Origin: Streptacidiphilus sp. PB12-B1b
GTDB lineage: Bacteria > Actinomycetota > Actinomycetes > Streptomycetales > Streptomycetaceae
Direction: 5' to 3'
DNA: 64,000 bases
Assembly (NCBI RefSeq): GCF_014084125.1
Contig: NZ_CP048405.1
Location: 868,001-932,000, forward strand
The translations under genes and the position numbers were made by a program. This document shows positions 35,227 to 44,540 of this stretch, in pieces. Each line of letters starts with the position of its first letter. Positions within the stretch are counted from its first letter, which is position 1. Below the pieces are notes generated by a model, which worked only from the letters and a program-made list of their open reading frames with translations, was not told the origin of the DNA and did not search any database.

Positions 35227-35232
35227 TAGGCT
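35227..35232 (+). promoter_or_regulatory. Candidate -10 element of eno
   Basis: TAGGCT within GGCTAGGCTCAGGG, the same 14-base string that precedes bldA at 41024. It stands 42 bases before the eno start codon. No convincing -35 box is seen. Confidence 0.4.
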
Positions 35233-35264
35233 CAGGGAGAAGGCTTTCCTCCAGCAATCCCTAG

Positions 35265-36560
<1,296 letters not shown>

Positions 36561-36576
36561 CCGGTAGCCCGCAGTT

Positions 36577-36624
36577 CCCGTGCCCCGCCGTCCGCACCCT
36601 CTAGGGTGGACGGCGGGGCACGGG
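36577..36624 (+). terminator. Long hairpin after eno
   Basis: CCCGTGCCCCGCCGTCC pairs with GGACGGCGGGGCACGGG (17 bp) around a short loop that includes CTAG. It begins 17 bases after the eno stop codon and probably ends most eno transcripts before the septation gene. Confidence 0.8.
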
Positions 36625-36646
36625 CGTCGATCGGGAGGGTGAACGG

Positions 36647-37075
36647 GTGAGCGGCAGGGAAGGCGGCGGCAGGGCGGCGACCGGCCGCAGGCCGCGGATC
36701 ACCGGGCGCGCCGCCGTGCTCGCGCTGGTGTTCTGCTCGCTGGTCGCGGTGCTGGCCTACCCGACCCGTCAGTTCATCGCCCAGCGCGCGCAGATCGCCC
36801 AGCAGCAGGCCGCGGCCCGGCAGGCGCAGGCGCAGGTGGAGGTCCTGCGCCGGGAGAAGGCCCGCTGGCAGGACCCGGCCTACGTCGAGGCGCAGGCCCG
36901 CGAGCGGCTGCACTACGGCTTCCCCGGCGAGACGCCGTTCTCGGCCGTCGACCCGGATCCGGGCGCCGCGGCCGGACCGTCGGCGGGCGTCGCCCCCCAG
37001 CCGGGCGCGGTGACCCAGCCCTGGTACGACAACATGTTCGAGTCGCTGAACCGGGCCGACTCGGCCCAGCACTGA
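36647..37075 (+). CDS. divIC: Septum formation initiator (FtsB/DivIC family)
   Basis: A 142-residue single-pass membrane protein of the divisome. Residues ~1-20 are basic and cytoplasmic, one helix follows (AVLALVFCSLVAVLAYPT), then a coiled coil rich in Gln/Ala (QIAQQQAAARQAQAQVEV) and the family motif ARERLHYGFPGE. The C-terminal ~45 residues are Pro/Ala-rich. Family members bridge FtsQ and FtsL and help activate septal wall synthesis; in streptomycetes DivIC matters mainly for sporulation septation. The start is a GTG after GGAGGGTGAACGG. Its place between eno and a DUF501 gene is the standard actinobacterial arrangement. Confidence 0.92.
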   Translation: MSGREGGGRAATGRRPRITGRAAVLALVFCSLVAVLAYPTRQFIAQRAQIAQQQAAARQAQAQVEVLRREKARWQDPAYVEAQARERLHYGFPGETPFSAVDPDPGAAAGPSAGVAPQPGAVTQPWYDNMFESLNRADSAQH

Positions 37076-37080
37076 CGGCC

Positions 37081-37144
37081 CGAAGCCACCGAAGCCCCGA
37101 AGTCCCCGAAGTCCCCGAACCTCCGAAGCTCCGAAGCTCTTGAA
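37081..37144 (+). repeat. CCGAAG-type short tandem repeat
   Basis: About seven imperfect copies of a 6-9-base unit built on CCGAAG (CCACCGAAG, CCCCGAAG, TCCCCGAAG, CTCCGAAG). It fills the gap between the septation gene and the DUF501 gene. It looks like slipped-strand expansion and could vary between strains. Confidence 0.7.
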
Positions 37145-37159
37145 GAAGGCAACGCACTC

Positions 37160-37720
37160 ATGACCCAGACCCCCGCCAGCCCAGGCGTGTCCGACCAGGA
37201 CGTCGCCGCGATCGCGGCCCAGCTCGGCCGGGTGCCGCGTGGGCTCCGCGCGGTCGCCCACCGCTGCCCCTGCGGCCTGCCGGACGTCGTGGAGACGGCG
37301 CCGCGGCTGGAGGACGGCTCGCCGTTCCCGACGCTGTACTACCTGACCTGCCCGCGCGCGGCCTCGGCCATCGGCACGCTGGAGGCCGACGGGCTGATGA
37401 AGGAGCAGACCGCCCGCCTCGCCGAGGATCCGGAGCTGGCGGCCGGCTACCGCCGCGCCCACGAGGACTACATCGCCAGGCGCGACGCGATCGAGGTGCT
37501 GGAGGGCTTCCCCAGCGCCGGCGGCATGCCGGACCGGGTGAAGTGCCTGCACGTCCTGGTGGGGCACTCGCTGGCGGCCGGGCCCGGGGTGAACCCGCTG
37601 GGCGACGAGGCGCTGGAGAAGCTGCCGGAGTGGTGGCGCAAGGGCCCCTGCGTCTGCGCCGGGACCGCCGGGGAAGCCGCGGACGGGGCGGCCGGGACCG
37701 CCGAGGGGGAGCAGCAGTGA
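37160..37720 (+). CDS. DUF501 domain protein
   Basis: A 186-residue protein matching the actinobacterial DUF501 family: GRVPRGLRAVAHRCPCGLPDVVETAP near the start (two cysteines), TLYYLTCPRAASAIGTLEADGLM in the middle, and RVKCLHVLVGHSLAAGPGVNPLGDEAL later. Function is unknown. The gene is nearly always found between divIC and ppx, so a role in division or phosphate/polyphosphate handling is guessed but not shown. Its last codon overlaps the start of ppx (GTGA), implying coupled translation. Confidence 0.93.
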   Translation: MTQTPASPGVSDQDVAAIAAQLGRVPRGLRAVAHRCPCGLPDVVETAPRLEDGSPFPTLYYLTCPRAASAIGTLEADGLMKEQTARLAEDPELAAGYRRAHEDYIARRDAIEVLEGFPSAGGMPDRVKCLHVLVGHSLAAGPGVNPLGDEALEKLPEWWRKGPCVCAGTAGEAADGAAGTAEGEQQ

Positions 37721-38640
37721 CCTCCCAGCGCGTGGCCGCGGTCGACTGCGGCACCAACTCCATCCGGCTGCTGGTCGCCGACCTCGACCCGGAGACCGGG
37801 GAGCTGCGCGACCTGGACCGCCGGATGACCATCGTCCGCCTGGGCCAGGGCGTGGACCGGACCGGGCGGCTGGCGCCGGAGGCGCTGGAGCGGACCTTCG
37901 CGGCCTGCCGCGAGTACGCCGCGGTGATCGCCGGGCACGGCGCCGAGCGGCTGCGGTTCGTCGCCACCAGCGCCTCCCGGGATGCCGAGAACCGGGACGA
38001 GTTCACCGCCGGGGTCCGCGACATCCTGGGCGTGGAGCCGGAGGTGATCACCGGGGACGAGGAGGCCGAGCTGTCCTTCGCCGGGGCCACCCGGGAGCTC
38101 CAGGGCTCGGCCGACCTGGTCCCGCCCTACCTGGTGTTCGACCTGGGCGGCGGCTCCACCGAGTTCGTGCTGGGCACGGACTGGGTGCAGGCTGCCCGCT
38201 CGGTGGACATCGGCTGCGTCCGGATGACCGAGCGTCACGGCGGGGACGTCGACGCCATGCGGGCCGACATCGCCCGGGCGCTGGACCTGGCGGCCCGGAC
38301 GGTGCCGCTGACCGGCGCGGCCACCCTGGTCGGGCTGGCCGGCACGGTGACCACGGTGGCCGGCATCGCGCTGGAGCTGTCCGCGTACGACTCGGCCGCG
38401 ATCCACCACTCCCGCATCCCGCTGGAGCGGGTCCGGGAGGTGACCCGGATGCTGCTGGCGGCCTCGCCCGAGGAGCGCGCGGCGATCCCGGTGATGCACC
38501 CCGGACGGGTGGACGTGATCGGCGCCGGGGCGCTGGTGCTGCTGGCCGTGATGGAGCGCACCGGGGCCCGTGAGCTGGTCGTCAGTGAGCATGACATCCT
38601 CGACGGCATCGCCTGGAGCGTCGCCGCGCGGGCCTCCTGA
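37717..38640 (+). CDS. ppx: Exopolyphosphatase / pppGpp phosphohydrolase (Ppx/GppA)
   Basis: A 307-residue member of the ASKHA-fold Ppx/GppA family, which trims polyphosphate and/or converts pppGpp to ppGpp. The phosphate-binding loops are AAVDCGTNSIRLLVADL at the N-terminus and LVFDLGGGSTEFVLG at about residue 140; VDIGCVRMTERH and GLAGTVTTVAGIAL complete the fold. It is the short actinobacterial form without the HD-like C-terminal domain of E. coli Ppx. The GTG start is fixed by its overlap with the DUF501 stop codon. Confidence 0.93.
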   Translation: MTSQRVAAVDCGTNSIRLLVADLDPETGELRDLDRRMTIVRLGQGVDRTGRLAPEALERTFAACREYAAVIAGHGAERLRFVATSASRDAENRDEFTAGVRDILGVEPEVITGDEEAELSFAGATRELQGSADLVPPYLVFDLGGGSTEFVLGTDWVQAARSVDIGCVRMTERHGGDVDAMRADIARALDLAARTVPLTGAATLVGLAGTVTTVAGIALELSAYDSAAIHHSRIPLERVREVTRMLLAASPEERAAIPVMHPGRVDVIGAGALVLLAVMERTGARELVVSEHDILDGIAWSVAARAS

Positions 38641-38648
38641 GAAAAGTT

Positions 38649-38664
38649 CGTGAATTTCTTCACA
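38649..38664. promoter_or_regulatory. Candidate Rex operator upstream of ndh
   Basis: CGTGAATTTCTTCACA is a 16-base inverted repeat (GTGAA-4-TTCAC) that closely matches the streptomycete Rex (redox-sensing repressor) operator, TGTGAAC...TTCACA. It lies 284 bases before an NADH dehydrogenase gene, a sensible Rex target since Rex senses NADH/NAD+. The first base of the left arm is off consensus. Confidence 0.5.
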
Positions 38665-38947
38665 TGAGAATGCCCGTGCCGATGTAGCCCAACCGGTCGG
38701 TACGTCCGAATTGTGGGACTCAAGGGTGCTGACCGGTCCGGGGGCCTGGATCCAAGGCAGGGGCGCACAGTTGTGCGCACAATCGCAATACCGGCGGCGA
38801 GCTGCGGTTTCTCCTGCCGGGCCGCCCGGGGCCCGGCGGCAGGCCGGTGGGGGTGGGGTGCGGGGCGCGTAGTGTAGCAGGGGGTGTCCAGAGGTATGTG
38901 ACCAGGCCCACAATCAGCGCTCCGAGGGGTGCTGGATACTTTCGGAT
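38665..38947. other. Long ndh leader region
   Basis: No gene. The region contains a perfect palindrome TTGTGCGCACAA at 38771-38782 and a G/C-rich stretch near 38815-38870. Together with the Rex-like site this makes a ~300-base control region for ndh, longer than usual in this window. Confidence 0.4.
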
Positions 38948-40312
38948 ATGAGCACCACGGAGCGTCCTCGCATTCTCATCGTCGGCGGTGGATACGTCGG
39001 CATGTATGCCGCGATGCGCATCCTCAAGAAGATGCGCTACGGGGAGGCGACCGTCACGGTCGTCGACCCGCGGTCCTACATGACGTATCTGCCCTTCCTT
39101 CCCGAGGCGGCGGCCGGCAGTGTCGCGCCTCGCAACCTCGTCGCACCCCTGCGCAGCACCCTGAAGGGCGCGGAGGTGTTGACGGGCCACGTCACCTCCG
39201 TTGACCAGGTGCGCAAGGTGGCGACCATCGCCCCGGCCGCGGGCGACTCGTACGAGCTGCCCTTCGACTACCTGGTCGTGGCGCTGGGCTCGGTCTCCCG
39301 CACCTTCCCGATCCCCGGTCTGGCCGAGCACGGCATCGGCATCAAGTCGGTCGAGGAGGCCATCAGCCTCCGCAACCACGTGATCGCCCAGCTGGACAAG
39401 GCCGACTCCACCACCGACGAGAAGGTGCGCAAGCAGGCGCTCACCTTCGTCTGCATCGGCGGCGGCTTCGCGGGCATCGAGACCATCGCGGAGCTGGAGG
39501 ACATGGCGCGCGACGCCGCGAAGATCTACCACAACGTGAAGCGCGAGGACATGCGCTTCATCGTGGTGGAGGCGGCCAACCGCATCCTCCCCGAGATGGG
39601 CCCGGACCTCGGTCTGTGGACCAAGGAGAAGCTCGAAGAGCGCGGCATCGAGATCTACATCGAGACCTCGATGGACTCCTGCGTCGACAAGCACGTCGTC
39701 CTGAAGAACGGCGTCGAGGTGGACGCCTCCACCATCATCTGGACCGCGGGCGTCAAGCCCAACCCGGCGCTGGCCGACTTCGGCCTGCCGCTCGGCCCGC
39801 GCGGCCACGTCGACGCCGGCCCGACCCTGCAGGTCACCGGCTTCGACAACGTCTGGGCCGCGGGCGACAACGCCCAGGTGCCGGACCTGGCCGTCGGCGA
39901 GGGTGCCTGGTGCCCGCCCAACGCCCAGCACGCCGTCCGCCAGGCGCTGGTGCTCGGCGACAACGTGGTCTCCGGCATGCGGGGCTTCCCGCAGAAGGAG
40001 TACAAGCACGCCAACCTGGGTGCGGTGGCCGGTCTCGGGCTGCACAAGGGCGTGGCGATCCTCTTCGGCAAGTACAAGCTGAAGGGCCGTCCGGCCTGGT
40101 GGTTCCACCGCCTGTACCACGGCAGCCGGGTGCCGACCATGAACCGCAAGATCCGGGTCTTCGCCGACTGGACGCTGGCGATGTTCCTGAAGCGCGAGAC
40201 CGTCTCCCTGGTGGAGATGGAGCGTCCCCGCGAGACCTTCGTCGAGGCGGCGGCCCCCGCCCCGAAGCCGGTCGCCCAGGCCAAGGCGCCCTCCGAGAAG
40301 GTCCCCGCCTGA
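38948..40312 (+). CDS. ndh: Type II NADH dehydrogenase
   Basis: A 454-residue single-subunit flavoprotein that passes electrons from NADH to menaquinone without pumping protons. Two Rossmann motifs are clear: FAD-binding ILIVGGGYVGMYAA at residue ~10 and NAD-binding CIGGGFAGIETIAELED at ~170. The second FAD contact TGFDNVWAAGDNAQVPD and the quinone-side AQHAVRQALVLGDNV are present. The C-terminal region (residues ~365-454), basic with FADWTLAMFLKRETV, should be the membrane-docking part, followed by an Ala/Pro/Lys tail. Directly after it lies a perfect palindromic terminator. Confidence 0.94.
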   Translation: MSTTERPRILIVGGGYVGMYAAMRILKKMRYGEATVTVVDPRSYMTYLPFLPEAAAGSVAPRNLVAPLRSTLKGAEVLTGHVTSVDQVRKVATIAPAAGDSYELPFDYLVVALGSVSRTFPIPGLAEHGIGIKSVEEAISLRNHVIAQLDKADSTTDEKVRKQALTFVCIGGGFAGIETIAELEDMARDAAKIYHNVKREDMRFIVVEAANRILPEMGPDLGLWTKEKLEERGIEIYIETSMDSCVDKHVVLKNGVEVDASTIIWTAGVKPNPALADFGLPLGPRGHVDAGPTLQVTGFDNVWAAGDNAQVPDLAVGEGAWCPPNAQHAVRQALVLGDNVVSGMRGFPQKEYKHANLGAVAGLGLHKGVAILFGKYKLKGRPAWWFHRLYHGSRVPTMNRKIRVFADWTLAMFLKRETVSLVEMERPRETFVEAAAPAPKPVAQAKAPSEKVPA

Positions 40313-40380
40313 CCGTCCCCCATGCCCGGCAGCGTCGCCGGACCACACCCGTGGTGCTCATACCGGCACCGCTGCCGTAA

Positions 40381-40414
40381 GTGCCCCGGCCCAGATCGAT
40401 CTGGGCCGGGGCAC
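40381..40414. terminator. Perfect 16-bp palindromic terminator
   Basis: GTGCCCCGGCCCAGAT, two bases, ATCTGGGCCGGGGCAC: a perfect 16-bp stem. It lies between ndh and the end of an oppositely oriented permease remnant and can serve both strands. Confidence 0.85.
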
Positions 40415-40463
40415 TGGCGTTCCCGGGGCGGACTCCCGGGGTCCGCGCTGACCGCCCGCCGGG

Positions 40464-40692
40464 TCAGTCGGCCGTAATGCTCTGCAGGACGTCCAGCCGG
40501 ACCGCCGCCCAGGCCAGGAAGCTGCCGACGGCGATCCCCAGCACCGCGCCGAACGCCGCGATCACCACCGACTCCAGCGGACCATCCGCTTGACGCCGCG
40601 CCGTCCAGGCCGATCGCCCGCAGCATGCCGATCTCCCGCTTGCGCTCGAACACCGACATGGCCAGGGTGTTGACCACGCCCAGGAGGCTGCG
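40464..40692 (-). pseudogene. 3' remnant of an FtsX-like ABC permease gene
   Basis: Two frames together encode the last ~75 residues of a MacB/FtsX-type permease: SLLGVVNTLAMSVFERKREIG then LRAIGLDG in one frame, and, after a frameshift near 40590, ESVVIAAFGAVLGIAVGSFL ending LDVLQSITAD in the other. The wording matches the final membrane helices of lipoprotein- or antibiotic-export permeases. Everything upstream of about 40692 is missing. There is no associated ATPase gene here. I judge it non-functional. Confidence 0.75.
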
Positions 40693-41047
40693 TCGGTGCG
40701 CAGGGAGGTGGTCACGTGGACTGCAGGGAGGCGGAGGGGGAGGTCGCGGCCGGACGCCGCGCGCTCCCTCATCCTTGCGGCGCGATCACGCCGCGTAGTC
40801 GACCCGGCGGACGGTCGGGCCTCCTCCCTTGCGGCGAACGGCGCGTGGCCACCGGTCCTTCACAGGGATGAGCCGACCCTGACCGGCTCCCGGGGTACGT
40901 CCCCCGATCGTCAGTACCCGCTCCGCAGCGGTGCTCGACTTGCCAAACTGAGCCGACGATGCGTCAGAGTGCTGTGAAATGAGACAACTTCCCCACGGGT
41001 ACGGGAGTATCGGGGGTGGTGGGCGGCTAGGCTCAGGGTGCGGACAG
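40693..41047. other. Gap between permease remnant and bldA
   Basis: No gene recognised. The right-hand part must hold the bldA promoter; the left-hand part is probably degraded DNA from the lost permease gene. Confidence 0.4.
41028..41033 (+). promoter_or_regulatory. Candidate -10 element of bldA
   Basis: TAGGCT, 14 bases before the mature 5' end of the tRNA, in the string GGCTAGGCTCAGGG shared with the eno promoter region. The distance suits a transcript starting a few bases before the tRNA. Confidence 0.45.
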
Positions 41048-41129
41048 GCCCGGATGGTGGAATGCAGACACGGCGAGCTTAAACCTCGCTGGCCGCCAGG
41101 CCGTGCCGGTTCAAATCCGGCTCCGGGCA
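41048..41129 (+). tRNA. bldA: tRNA-Leu(UAA), bldA
   Basis: An 82-base class-II tRNA with acceptor GCCCGGA/TCCGGGC, discriminator A, leucine-type D arm (GGTGGAATGCAGACAC), anticodon loop CTTAAAC with anticodon TAA (bases 41080-41082), a long variable arm and T arm GCCGG-TTCAAAT-CCGGC. No CCA is encoded. In streptomycetes the tRNA reading UUA is the bldA product. TTA codons are so rare there that this tRNA acts as a switch for aerial growth and secondary metabolism. The upstream ndh gene is its usual neighbour. Confidence 0.95.
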
Positions 41130-41336
41130 CACGTGTTGCTACGAAGGTGGCATGGGCAGGTCATCCCGGTGACCTGCCGCTGCCCGGCAGTGGCACGTGG
41201 ACGGCGGGCGCGGACGCGCCGCGGGGCCCCGGACCGGGCCCTGAACGGACCCTGACCGGAGCCCCGAGCAGGCCGGGGGCGAGCCCCGCTCCTGCGAACG
41301 GCCTTGCGGCCTCGTGCGGCCGTGGCGGTACGGCGG

Positions 41337-41573
41337 CTAGTCCTGCGACATGCGGGCGGCGGCCCGGCGGAGGTCGTGCTCGTGGACGATGGCCTTGGCG
41401 TAGCCGTACGAGATCCCGTAGGTCCCGCGCAGCCAGTCGATCTTCTCCTCGCAGCGGTGCAGGCTCGGGCCCTCGTCCACGGCCTGGAGCCAGGCGCTGA
41501 GTTCGCGCCCGGTCACCGCGGGGATGCGGGACAGCAGGTTCTGGTGGGTCTCGGCGGAGTACATGAGGGACAC
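41337..41573 (-). CDS. DUF4287 domain protein
   Basis: A 78-residue protein matching the small DUF4287 family: SAETHQNLLSRIPAVTGREL, then WLQAVDEGPSLHRCEEKIDW and GYAKAIVHEHDLRRAAA. The domain is thought to be a small helical fold and its function is unknown. The start is a GTG (VSLMYSAE) because CTGGAGGCG lies at the right distance; an ATG 9 bases inside is possible. It is convergent with bldA. Confidence 0.85.
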   Translation of the reverse strand: MSLMYSAETHQNLLSRIPAVTGRELSAWLQAVDEGPSLHRCEEKIDWLRGTYGISYGYAKAIVHEHDLRRAAARMSQD

Positions 41574-41757
41574 TGGGCGCCTCCAGGGGGTGGTTCTGCC
41601 GGAGGGGGCCGGGCGCGGGGCGGGGGAACAGCCGCCTGCCACCGGTCCCCTTGGACCGACTGTGCCGCAGTCGTCGGGCTGTGGCAACTGTCCGGGTAGC
41701 CACTTCCGTACCCGGGTCGGGTCCGCTTCATCCCTGGTGTCCGGATACGCTCGGCAG

Positions 41758-42147
41758 ATGCCCGATCCCTCGCCCTTCCTTGCCGCAGCCGAGCGTCTCG
41801 CGGACCGTTTCCGCTCGATGCCGGAGAGCAGCCTCACCCGGCTCGCGCCGGTCGGCCTGGACCTCGCGCGGCGGCTGGCCGTCGCCGCCCAGCGGCTGGA
41901 GGGGCTGCCGGTGCGGGAGATGCCCGAGGCCGGGGTGTTCGTGGTGGGCGACCAGATCGCCCTGGCCGCACACGACCTGGCCGCCGCCGCGACCGCCCGC
42001 CCGGACGGCGACGGGGACGGCGGCGACGGCGCTGAGGACAGCGGGGGCGGCGAAGGCTCCGAGGCCGCGCGGGTGCTGGCGGAGGCGCTGGAGCTGGTGG
42101 CCGGGACCGCTCAGAGGCTGGCGACCACGCGGTCCGCGAGGATGTAG
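41758..42147 (+). CDS. Conserved hypothetical protein
   Basis: A 129-residue, mostly helical protein (AAERLADRFRSMPESSLTRL, GLDLARRLAVAAQRLEGLP) with an Asp/Gly-rich insert (residues ~90-108). No motif is recognisable. It has normal codon bias. Its last 37 bases overlap the end of the convergent gene at 42111, which argues that the true end may be right but leaves some doubt about the start. No function can be assigned. Confidence 0.65.
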   Translation: MPDPSPFLAAAERLADRFRSMPESSLTRLAPVGLDLARRLAVAAQRLEGLPVREMPEAGVFVVGDQIALAAHDLAAAATARPDGDGDGGDGAEDSGGGEGSEAARVLAEALELVAGTAQRLATTRSARM

Positions 42148-42974
42148 ACGGTCTCGTCGTCGCCGAGGCCGAAGGTGAGCGCGTGGCCGCCCGGCAGCCG
42201 GGAGGAGCCCAGCAGGGTCACCTCGGCGCCCTCGGTGATCGCCTCGATGATCCGCCCGCCGGCCGCCCGGTCGCCGGGGGCGATGCACAGCGTGGTCTCG
42301 TCCTCGAACACGTAGACGTCCAGGGTGCCCATCGGGCCGGGGCGGACGTCCCGCAGCACGATGCCGACGTCCACCAGCTCCAGCAGCCGCAGATCGGTCC
42401 ACTCCGGGGTGGCCACCGGCTGCGGCACGAAGCCGGGCACGGAGGGGTGGTGCGGGCGGCTCGGGCGCGGGATCGCGGTGGAGCCGGTCGCGGTCGGGGC
42501 GCTGCCGCCGCCGGTGCTGCTGCCGCTGCTGCCGCCGGTCGAGCCGCCGCCGGCCCCGGCCGTGCCGCCGTGGCCGCCGCGGGCCGGGTCGGTCTCGGAG
42601 ATCAGGTCCTCCAGGGCGCTGCGCAGCGCGTCGGCGAACTCCGGGTCCATGGTGCCCTCGTCGTCGACGTAGCCGCGCGGGGCCGGCAGCAGCACCAGGT
42701 CGGCGCCCTCCAGCAGGCCCTCCAGACCGGCCTCGTCCTCCGGGGAGACGGCGTCCTCGGCGGCCCGGGCCTCCTGCTCGGCCCAGAACGCCCGCGCCTC
42801 GGCCATCTCCCGCTCCCGGTCCTCCGCCAGCGCGGTGGCGACGGCGTCGCGCACGGACGCGTCGAAACCACGGGTCAACGACCGGATCATGCGGACGGCG
42901 GTGAGCGCGCCGATCGCGGTCGCGGCGGCGAGGACGAACAGCAGTGAAGCGAGGACGACGAGGAGGACTGTCAC
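42111..42974 (-). CDS. Membrane-anchored hypothetical protein
   Basis: A 287-residue protein with one N-terminal membrane helix (VLLVVLASLLFVLAAATAIGAL), an acidic helical segment (REREMAEARAFWAEQEARAAED), a Gly/Ser/Thr low-complexity linker at about residues 130-165, and a C-terminal beta-rich domain of about 100 residues (TDLRLLELVDVGIVLRDV ... ETVYILADRVVASL). I do not recognise the domain. The gene is in the stable core region and has normal codon use. Confidence 0.75.
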   Translation of the reverse strand: MTVLLVVLASLLFVLAAATAIGALTAVRMIRSLTRGFDASVRDAVATALAEDREREMAEARAFWAEQEARAAEDAVSPEDEAGLEGLLEGADLVLLPAPRGYVDDEGTMDPEFADALRSALEDLISETDPARGGHGGTAGAGGGSTGGSSGSSTGGGSAPTATGSTAIPRPSRPHHPSVPGFVPQPVATPEWTDLRLLELVDVGIVLRDVRPGPMGTLDVYVFEDETTLCIAPGDRAAGGRIIEAITEGAEVTLLGSSRLPGGHALTFGLGDDETVYILADRVVASL

Positions 42975-43058
42975 GGGGCACCCCTAGCGAAGGGTCGAAC
43001 TGCGGTCAGTCCCAACAGTGCCGCAGCCGGGCAGGGAGCGGGAGTGCCGAAGATGAGA

Positions 43059-43089
43059 GTCGTATGTGACGTACGACATTTCCGGAAAT
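43059..43089. promoter_or_regulatory. Two adjacent inverted repeats in an AT-richer gap
   Basis: GTCGTA-7-TACGAC (43059-43077) is followed at once by TTTCCGGAAA (43079-43089 region). The gap 42975-43270 is the most AT-rich stretch in this part. The repeats lie upstream of the gene that starts at 42974 and may be its operators. There is no gene in this gap. Confidence 0.35.
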
Positions 43090-43170
43090 AGCTGACCGGA
43101 AAAATTCGACGCAGGGTGAGAGATTGATTACCCGGGGTCGATAAAAGGTACCGGAAGCCTAAAGAAAGAG

Positions 43171-43202
43171 GTTCGGGCCACGTGAGAAACGTGACCCGAA
43201 CT
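43171..43202 (-). terminator. Terminator of the thiolase transcript
   Basis: GTTCGGG-CCACGT and ACGTG-A-CCCGAAC form an imperfect 12-13-bp stem with a short loop, flanked by A-rich sequence on the left that gives a U-tract on the minus strand. It lies 70 bases past the thiolase stop codon. Confidence 0.7.
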
Positions 43203-43272
43203 TTACCCCCGTGCCGCTAGCCCAAACGTGTCACGGCTGCCTCTTTCGGCGCACCGGGACGGGCCGCCGGGC

Positions 43273-44496
43273 TCAGCTGAGCCGCTCGATGACCATGGCC
43301 ATGCCCTGGCCGCCGCCGACGCACATGGTCTCCAGGCCGAACTGCTTGTCGTGCCACTGGAGCGAGTTGATCAGCGTGGTGGTGATCCGCGCGCCGGTCA
43401 TGCCGAAGGGGTGGCCGACGGCGATACCGCCGCCGTTGACGTTCAGCCGGTCCAGGTCGATGCCCAGGTCCCGGTACGAGGGGATGACCTGCGCGGCGAA
43501 CGCCTCGTTGATCTCGACCAGGTCGATGTCGCCGATGGACAGGCCCGCGCGGCGCAGCGCCTGCTTGGACGCCTCGACCGGCCCGTAGCCCATGATCTCC
43601 GGGGAGAGCCCGGACACGCCGGTGGAGACGATCCGCGCCAGCGGCGTCAGGCCCAGCTCCCGGGCCTTGGTGTCGGACATGACCACCAGCGCGGCGGCGC
43701 CGTCGTTCAGCGGGCAGCAGTTGCCCGCGTTGACGCTGCCGTCCGGGCGGAAGACCGGCTTGAGGCCGGAGACGGCCTCCAGGGTCACCCCGGCGCGCGG
43801 GCCGTCGTCCTTGCTGACGACGGTGCCGTCGGGGGTGGTCACCGGGGTGATCTCGCGGGCCCAGAAGCCGTCCGCGATGGCCTTCTCGGCGAGGTTCTGC
43901 GAGCGCACGCCGAACTCGTCCTGCTCCTGGCGGCTGATGCCCTTGAGCTTGGCCAGGTTCTCCGCGGTCTGGCCCATGGCGATGTAGACGTCCGGCACCA
44001 GCCCGCTCTGGCGCGGGTCCTCCCAGACCGGGGCGCCGGTCAGCGCCGCGGTGGCGGCGGTGCGCTCCTCGGCCGCGGCGAACAGCGGGTTCTTGGTGTC
44101 CGGCAGGCCGTCCGAGGAGCCCTTGACGCTGCGGGAGACGGTCTCCACGCCGGCCGAGATGAAGACGTCGCCCTCGCCCGCCTTGATCGCGTGCAGTGCC
44201 ATCCGCGTGGTCTGCAGCGAGGAGGAGCAGTAGCGGGTGACGGTACAGCCCGGCAGGTGGTCCATGCCCAGCTGAACGGCGACGACCCGGCCCAGGTTGT
44301 AGCCCTGCTCGCCGCCGGGCAGGCCGCAGCCCAGCATCAGGTCGTCGATGTCGCGCGGGTCCAGCTCGGGGACCTTGGCCAGTGCCGCCTGGACGATGTG
44401 CGCGGTCAGGTCGTCCGGACGCACGTCCTTCAGCGACCCCTTGAACGCCCGGCCGATCGGCGAGCGGGCGGCACTGACGATGACGGCTTCGGGCAT
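43273..44496 (-). CDS. Acetyl-CoA acetyltransferase (thiolase)
   Basis: A 407-residue thiolase. The acyl-enzyme cysteine is in LPGCTVTRYCSSSLQT, and the C-terminal catalytic motifs are NGGGIAVGHPFGMTGARITT (His) and CVGGGQGMAMVIERL (Cys). It condenses two acetyl-CoA to acetoacetyl-CoA or cleaves 3-ketoacyl-CoA. Full length for the family. The ATG (MPEAVIVSAARSPIGRAFKG) is the standard start. Downstream is a good terminator; the SGNH hydrolase gene lies 44 bases upstream on the same strand. Confidence 0.95.
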   Translation of the reverse strand: MPEAVIVSAARSPIGRAFKGSLKDVRPDDLTAHIVQAALAKVPELDPRDIDDLMLGCGLPGGEQGYNLGRVVAVQLGMDHLPGCTVTRYCSSSLQTTRMALHAIKAGEGDVFISAGVETVSRSVKGSSDGLPDTKNPLFAAAEERTAATAALTGAPVWEDPRQSGLVPDVYIAMGQTAENLAKLKGISRQEQDEFGVRSQNLAEKAIADGFWAREITPVTTPDGTVVSKDDGPRAGVTLEAVSGLKPVFRPDGSVNAGNCCPLNDGAAALVVMSDTKARELGLTPLARIVSTGVSGLSPEIMGYGPVEASKQALRRAGLSIGDIDLVEINEAFAAQVIPSYRDLGIDLDRLNVNGGGIAVGHPFGMTGARITTTLINSLQWHDKQFGLETMCVGGGQGMAMVIERLS

Positions 44497-44540
44497 GAGG
44501 ACTCCAGGTTCCAGGCGGGCGGGCGGACTTCCGGCCCAAA

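Noticed and set aside
37081..37144. CRISPR-like array
   Set aside because: Units are 6-9 bases with no spacers; it is a simple tandem repeat. No cas genes occur in the window.
38771..38782. TTGTGCGCACAA as a Rex site
   Set aside because: Half sites TTGTG/CACAA are only 2 bases apart, not 8 as in Rex operators; the site at 38649 fits better.
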